Assembly: GCA_942491555.1 (NCBI GenBank)
Contig: CALOBN010000001.1
Coordinates: 124,001 to 188,000, forward strand
Source of the DNA: Marinihelvus sp942491555
GTDB taxonomy: Bacteria > Pseudomonadota > Gammaproteobacteria > Xanthomonadales > SZUA-36
Length of the DNA stretch: 64,000 bases
Direction of reading: 5' to 3'
Shown: piece after piece, positions 58,912 through 64,000 of the stretch
How the letters are laid out: each line of letters opens with the position of its first letter
Numbering within the stretch: position 1 is the stretch's first letter
Translations under genes and position numbers: made by a program
Notes under the pieces: generated by a model
Database searches by the model: none
Seen by the model: the letters and a program-made list of their open reading frames with translations, nothing else
Told to the model about the DNA's origin: nothing

Positions 58912-61479
58912 ATGGCTGAACTCGCCAAGGAAATTCTGCAGGTAAACCTCGAAGACGAGATGCGTCAGTCCTACCTCGATTACGCGATGAGCGTGATTGT
59001 CGGCAGGGCGTTGCCGGATGTCCGCGATGGACTCAAACCGGTCCACCGGCGTGTGCTTTTCGCCATGAGCGTGTTGAACAACGATTGGAATAAGCCTTAC
59101 AAGAAATCGGCCCGCGTGGTTGGTGATGTGATTGGTAAATACCATCCACACGGCGACTCCGCGGTCTACGACACCATTGTTCGTATGGCCCAGCCCTTTG
59201 CCATGCGCTACATGCTGGTCGACGGGCAGGGTAACTTTGGCTCAGTCGATGGCGACGCCCCGGCCGCGATGCGTTACACCGAGGTGCGTATGTCGCGCCT
59301 GGCCCACGAGATTCTCGCTGATATTGATCGCGAAACGGTGGATTTCGGGCCCAACTACGATGAAACTGAAAATGAGCCTCTGGTCATGCCCACGCGGGTG
59401 CCGACCTTGCTCATCAACGGCTCTGCCGGTATTGCCGTGGGCATGGCGACCAACATTCCGCCGCACAACCTGGGTGAGGTCATCGGGGCCACCATCGCGC
59501 TGATTGAAAATCCTGAGCTCGACATTGACGGCATTATGCAAATCATGCCCGGGCCGGACTTTCCAACCTGCGGAATGATAAACGGCGCCCTCGGAATTCA
59601 TGAGGCGTACCACACAGGTCGTGGCAGAATTTATTTGCGTGCCCGCACCCACGTTGAAGTGGACGAGAGCAACGGCAAGCCAAGCATTATTTGCACCGAG
59701 TTGCCCTACCAGGTCAACAAGGCGCGCCTGCTGGAAAAGATTGCCGAACTGGTCAAGGAGAAGAAGCTCGACGGCATCACCGAGCTGCGTGACGAGTCTG
59801 ACAAGGACGGCATGCGGGTGGTGATTGAGCTGCGTCGTGGCGAGGTGCCCGAGGTCATGCTGAACAACCTGTTCAAGCACACGGCCATGCAAAACGTGTT
59901 CGGCATTAACATGGTGGCGCTGGTTAACGGCCAGCCGCGTTTGCTGAATATCAAGGAAGTCCTGGTTGCGTTTATCGGCCACCGGCGGGATGTCGTTACC
60001 CGCCGCACGCTGTTTGACCTGCGCAAGGCACGGGCGCGCGCTCACGTGCTGGAAGGCCTGACCGTCGCGCTGGCCAATCTGGACGAGATGATTGATCTGA
60101 TCAAGGCATCACCCACACCTGCCGATGCGCGCGAGGCACTGATTGCCCGCCGCTGGGCCCCAGGCCTGGTGGCAGCGATGCTGGAACAGGGTGGTGGCGA
60201 GGTTTCACGCCCCGAAGATATTGATCCAAACGTTGGTCTGCATCCTGACGGGTATCAATTGTCTGAAATCCAGACCCAGGAGATTCTTAACATGCGCCTG
60301 CACCGCCTTACCGGGCTGGAGCAGGAAAAGCTGACCAGAGAGTACGAGGAAATTCTCGGCGTTGTGCGCGAGCTGCTGGCTATTCTTTCCGATCCTGAGC
60401 GCCTCATGCAGGTTATCCGGGAAGAGCTTGAAGAGATCCGTGAAAATTACGATGACGAGCGGCGCACCGAAATTCTCGAACATCGTCTCGACCTGAGCCT
60501 GGAAGACCTGATCACCGAGGAAGATGTGGTCGTCACGATCTCCCATGGTGGCTACGTCAAGTCCCAGACCCTCGACCGTTACCAGTCACAGCGACGCGGC
60601 GGAAAGGGCAAGAAGGCGACCAAGGTCAAAGAAGAAGACTTTATCGATCAGCTGTTCGTGGCCAATACGCATGACACCATGCTGTGCTTTACGAGCCGTG
60701 GCAAGATTCATTGGCTGAAGGTCTATGAATTACCTCAGGCCAGCCACGCCTCGCGGGGCAAGCCGATTGTTAACCTGTTGCCGCTTGAGAAAGATGAGCG
60801 CGTCAACGCGGTGCTGCCGGTCCGTGAGTACCAGGAAGGGCATTACGTGTTCTTCGCGACACGCAAGGGGATCGTCAAGAAGACCCCGCTGCAGGACTAC
60901 TCACGACCGCGTGCCTCCGGCATCTGGGCCATCAGCCTGGACGACGATGACGAGCTGGTAAACGTCGCGATTACGGACGGCGAGCAGGACATCATGTTGT
61001 TCTCTTCCAGTGGCAAGTGCATCCGTTTTGCCGAGAAGGACGTGCGCTCCATGGGGCGGCAAACGCGCGGTGTTATAGGTATTCGGGTCAACAAGGACGA
61101 GCGGGTTGTCTCAATGCTCGTGCTGGACGAGGGCGATGTCCTGACAGCTACTGAGCGTGGTTACGGCAAGCGCACCCGGGTCGAGGAACACAGCCCGCAG
61201 GGACGCGGTGGTCAGGGCGTGATTGGTATTCAGACCTCGGAGCGCAATGGCGCACTGGTCAGAGCGCTGCAAGTGACCGACGAGAATGACATTATGCTGA
61301 TCTCCGACGGCGGTACGCTGGTCAGAACACGCACCGATGAAATTTCCGTGCTTGGACGTAATACCCAGGGTGTTACGCTCATTCGCCTGGCGAAGAACGA
61401 GAAGTTGGTTGGTATGGCGCGGATCGAAGCTGAGGGCGACGGCGACGAGGCCGGGGAATCCGCTGACAGCGAAGACTAA
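58912..61479 (+). CDS. gyrA: DNA gyrase subunit A
   Basis: Breakage-reunion subunit of gyrase, 855 residues from ATG 58912. Numbering equals E. coli: the quinolone-resistance region reads HPHGDSAVYDTIVRMAQ with wild-type Ser83 and Asp87, and the catalytic tyrosine is Tyr122 in AAMRYTEVRM. The GyrA box QRRGGKG needed for DNA wrapping is present in the C-terminal domain. The tail is acidic (EAEGDGDEAGESADSED). A GGAG lies about ten bases before the ATG; a longer frame from 58903 is unnecessary. Confidence 0.98.
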   Translation: MAELAKEILQVNLEDEMRQSYLDYAMSVIVGRALPDVRDGLKPVHRRVLFAMSVLNNDWNKPYKKSARVVGDVIGKYHPHGDSAVYDTIVRMAQPFAMRYMLVDGQGNFGSVDGDAPAAMRYTEVRMSRLAHEILADIDRETVDFGPNYDETENEPLVMPTRVPTLLINGSAGIAVGMATNIPPHNLGEVIGATIALIENPELDIDGIMQIMPGPDFPTCGMINGALGIHEAYHTGRGRIYLRARTHVEVDESNGKPSIICTELPYQVNKARLLEKIAELVKEKKLDGITELRDESDKDGMRVVIELRRGEVPEVMLNNLFKHTAMQNVFGINMVALVNGQPRLLNIKEVLVAFIGHRRDVVTRRTLFDLRKARARAHVLEGLTVALANLDEMIDLIKASPTPADAREALIARRWAPGLVAAMLEQGGGEVSRPEDIDPNVGLHPDGYQLSEIQTQEILNMRLHRLTGLEQEKLTREYEEILGVVRELLAILSDPERLMQVIREELEEIRENYDDERRTEILEHRLDLSLEDLITEEDVVVTISHGGYVKSQTLDRYQSQRRGGKGKKATKVKEEDFIDQLFVANTHDTMLCFTSRGKIHWLKVYELPQASHASRGKPIVNLLPLEKDERVNAVLPVREYQEGHYVFFATRKGIVKKTPLQDYSRPRASGIWAISLDDDDELVNVAITDGEQDIMLFSSSGKCIRFAEKDVRSMGRQTRGVIGIRVNKDERVVSMLVLDEGDVLTATERGYGKRTRVEEHSPQGRGGQGVIGIQTSERNGALVRALQVTDENDIMLISDGGTLVRTRTDEISVLGRNTQGVTLIRLAKNEKLVGMARIEAEGDGDEAGESADSED

Positions 61480-61548
61480 AGCCCGGGACGGCTTTGCAAC
61501 GGTCTTGCCAGCCCGCGATATAGCGCAAGCGGTTTAAAGTCTTTGAGA

Positions 61549-61580
61549 CGTCCTCCGGCCCGTTACAGGGCCGGAGGACG
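61549..61580. terminator. Hairpin between convergent gyrA and peroxiredoxin genes
   Basis: A 13-base perfect stem (CGTCCTCCGGCCC with GGGCCGGAGGACG) around GTTACA. It lacks a U-tract on either side but lies exactly between two convergent genes and could act as a shared, weak bidirectional terminator. Confidence 0.6.
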
Positions 61581-61588
61581 GATAAACC

Positions 61589-62068
61589 TCAGAGTTGCTC
61601 GAGCACGTATTCGGCACTGCTGACCTTGAAGTCACCACCGTCTTCAACAAACAGGTGCGTCACCACGCCATCGTCGGCCACCAGCGCAAAACGCTGGCCG
61701 CGTTTGCCCATGCCAAAACCTGTAGCGTCCAGCTCAAGCCCCATGGCCGAAACCCACTCGGCATTGCCGTCGGCCAGCATGTCGACTGCACCCGCATCGG
61801 CGCTTTCTTTCCACGCGTTCATGACAAATATATCGTTGACCGCCGTGCAGGCGATCGCATCCACGCCTTTGCCCTTGATGGCTTCTGCCAGTTCAACAAA
61901 GCCGGGCAGATGGCGGGCGGAGCAGGTGGGGGTGAAGGCTCCGGGGACTGAAAACAGCACCACGCGACGACCCGCGAAGAAGTCTTTGCTGGCGACCGGG
62001 GTCGGGCCAGTTTCAGACATCGTTGTTACAACCGAATGGGGAATTTGATCACCGACCTTTATGGACAT
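61589..62068 (-). CDS. Prx5-type peroxiredoxin (second copy)
   Basis: A 159-residue thiol peroxidase; peroxidatic Cys49 lies in PGAFTPTCSARHLPGF, with a second Cys in AIACTAVND. It is the same family as the 37.6 kb gene but clearly divergent in the C-terminal half, nearer to the standard single-domain PrxII/alkyl hydroperoxide type. The start at 62068 (MSIKVGDQIP) has AGGAG seven bases upstream; the longer frame from 62113 is rejected. Convergent with gyrA. Confidence 0.92.
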   Translation of the reverse strand: MSIKVGDQIPHSVVTTMSETGPTPVASKDFFAGRRVVLFSVPGAFTPTCSARHLPGFVELAEAIKGKGVDAIACTAVNDIFVMNAWKESADAGAVDMLADGNAEWVSAMGLELDATGFGMGKRGQRFALVADDGVVTHLFVEDGGDFKVSSAEYVLEQL

Positions 62069-62300
62069 TTTGGACTCCTGATTGTTTTGCTGATGGGTTA
62101 GGTACCGGGGCACTGACCATGCAACTGTCAGTATGAAAAATCACAATTTGATGGCAGGAATTATAGGCTTTTGGTGTCAGCAGGACGTGACGTTGACGAA
62201 CGTAATCAAGCGTAGATGTGGAAATGCTCAGGGGAAATGTTTGGGGGGCAGAAAACCGCACGTCGCTGGACGCGTCACGCGACTTGGCAGCCTGAGCGAG

Positions 62301-62666
62301 TCAGGCTGCGAAGATTTTATCTATCGCCAGGTCGAGTTGCCCGGAACTTACGGGCTTGGTCACGTAGCCGGCTGCGCCGAGTCGCATTCCCCAGATCTTG
62401 TCGCTGTCCGCACTGCGCGAACTGACGAAGATCACCGGGATCCGCGTGGTTGAGGGATCACGAGCCAGGGATCGCTTGGCTTCGTACCCACTCATGCCCG
62501 GCATCACGATATCCATCAGGATGACGTCGGGCTGTTCCTCTCTGGCTAGCTGGAGTGCCTCTTCACCGTTGTTGGCGGTGAGGGCCTCGTGGCCTTTGGC
62601 TTCGACCAGTTTCCTCAGTTTGAAGCGATAAATCTGCGAATCATCGACTATCAATACTTTGGCCAT
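62301..62666 (-). CDS. Single-domain response regulator, PilH/CheY-like
   Basis: A 121-residue receiver domain without an output domain. Acidic Asp8-Asp9 (VDDSQIYR), phospho-acceptor Asp53 (ILMDIVMPGMSG), the conserved Ser (FVSSRS) and Lys104 (TKPVS) are all present. The G-x-x-A-K-R/D-P-x-T-x-x-I-P style and MPGMSGYEA match PilG/PilH of the twitching-motility Chp system better than chemotaxis CheY. An orphan gene here. A link to the FimX-like protein at 14 kb is plausible but not shown. Confidence 0.8.
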   Translation of the reverse strand: MAKVLIVDDSQIYRFKLRKLVEAKGHEALTANNGEEALQLAREEQPDVILMDIVMPGMSGYEAKRSLARDPSTTRIPVIFVSSRSADSDKIWGMRLGAAGYVTKPVSSGQLDLAIDKIFAA

Positions 62667-62753
62667 ATTCGAGCCTTTTGTTGTAATACTTACAGGGGTA
62701 GGGTGAGTATGCCCTACATTTCAGTCATTTGGAAGAACTTTCGCTAAATCACA

Positions 62754-63767
<1,014 letters not shown>

Positions 63768-63880
63768 GAGCGCTCCGCAATCGTAACAGCGCTAGATGAT
63801 ATCAGCTGATTGGTGAATTCGGCATAGCGTGTGGCCTGAATTTCAGACCACACCCATAATTAACAGAACCCGGACGTTGC

Positions 63881-64000
63881 TTAGTTTGCGCGGTGAATGG
63901 CCCGGCCGTCCAGGTGCAGGGCGGCCTCATGAACCGCCTCGGACATGGTCGGGTGAGCATGAACGATACGTGCCAGGTCTTCGGCTGAGCCGTGAAACTC
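63881..64000 (-). CDS. lpdA: Dihydrolipoyl dehydrogenase, C-terminal end
   Basis: The last 39 residues of an open frame entering the window from the right on the minus strand: EFHGSAEDLARIVHAHPTMS then EAVHEAALHLDGRAIHRAN. The H-A-H-P-T-x-S-E motif contains the catalytic His-Glu pair of lipoamide dehydrogenases at the dimer interface, and the ending D-G-R-A-I-H is typical of Lpd. This E3 subunit serves pyruvate and 2-oxoglutarate dehydrogenase complexes. The rest of the gene lies outside the window. Confidence 0.88.
   Translation of the reverse strand, partial: EFHGSAEDLARIVHAHPTMSEAVHEAALHLDGRAIHRAN

Overview
This window looks like the chromosome of a marine or environmental Gammaproteobacterium of moderately high G+C. 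The evidence is the gene content and order: ybbA/ybbP divergent from tesA, mtaD-ubiG-mupP-yciK as in Pseudomonas, a lysylation-type EF-P with Lys34, accA-tilS-xseB-ispA-dxs, ppi-lpxH, and a GyrA that follows E. coli numbering exactly. The sequence alone does not fix the family. No tRNA, rRNA, transposase, prophage or CRISPR array was recognised. Most of the window is tightly packed core genome with many 4-base ATGA/GTGA overlaps.

Layout. 0-2.8 kb: nucleoside salvage operon (deoA, deoD, cdd), later complemented by add (38 kb) and mtaD (17 kb). 2.9-7.7 kb: a Tat-exported gluconate-dehydrogenase-like pair, a secreted RidA, a zinc-finger-less DksA-like coiled coil, a universal stress protein, a YjdF-like membrane protein and an AlkB dioxygenase. 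7.8-14.1 kb (minus strand): isoprenoid, lipid and tRNA genes dxs, ispA, xseB, tilS, accA, gluQ. 14.2-16.4 kb: a FimX-like REC-PAS-GGDEF-EAL protein with every signature motif degenerate; a PilH-like regulator lies at 62.5 kb. 16.6-23.6 kb: efp, mtaD, ubiG, a MupP/Gph phosphatase, a phytoene-synthase-like protein, GFA and FmdB proteins, yciK, an AraC-Ogt fusion and hinT.

23.7-27.6 kb is the accessory and most unusual part. It holds a secreted protein with 28 copies of a nonapeptide IAGGGTGTQ, preceded by six IEKSGTG heptads in front of its signal peptide. That gene is translationally coupled to a DUF6502-like gene whose 5' end appears frameshifted. Then come about 1.7 kb without a credible protein gene. 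They contain an exact 16-bp-periodic array of eight TAGMCA boxes, immediately upstream of a promoter and a roughly 186-nt RNA. The RNA carries nine GGA motifs and a strong terminator, like CsrB/RsmY RNAs. About 0.4 kb further on is a 207-bp element bounded by a perfect 32-bp inverted repeat with GGA-looped hairpins inside.

27.6-34.1 kb: asnS, iscA, then a regulatory block consisting of a GAF-PP2C phosphatase, an RsbW-type kinase, a STAS antagonist, an ECF sigma factor, a membrane anti-sigma factor and a PrsW-type intramembrane protease. 34-50 kb: a very large BNR/sortilin-like exported protein, a Prx5-type peroxiredoxin, add, a PhyH dioxygenase, a diheme cytochrome c with a CX3CH motif, YbbP/YbbA, TesA and an RND efflux adaptor plus pump. 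50-64 kb: an AlaA-like aminotransferase, a TrxR-like ferredoxin reductase, ung, small membrane proteins, a DUF455 ferritin-like protein, lpxH, a cyclophilin, gyrA, a second Prx5, PilH, an AcuI/YhdH reductase and the 3' end of lpdA.
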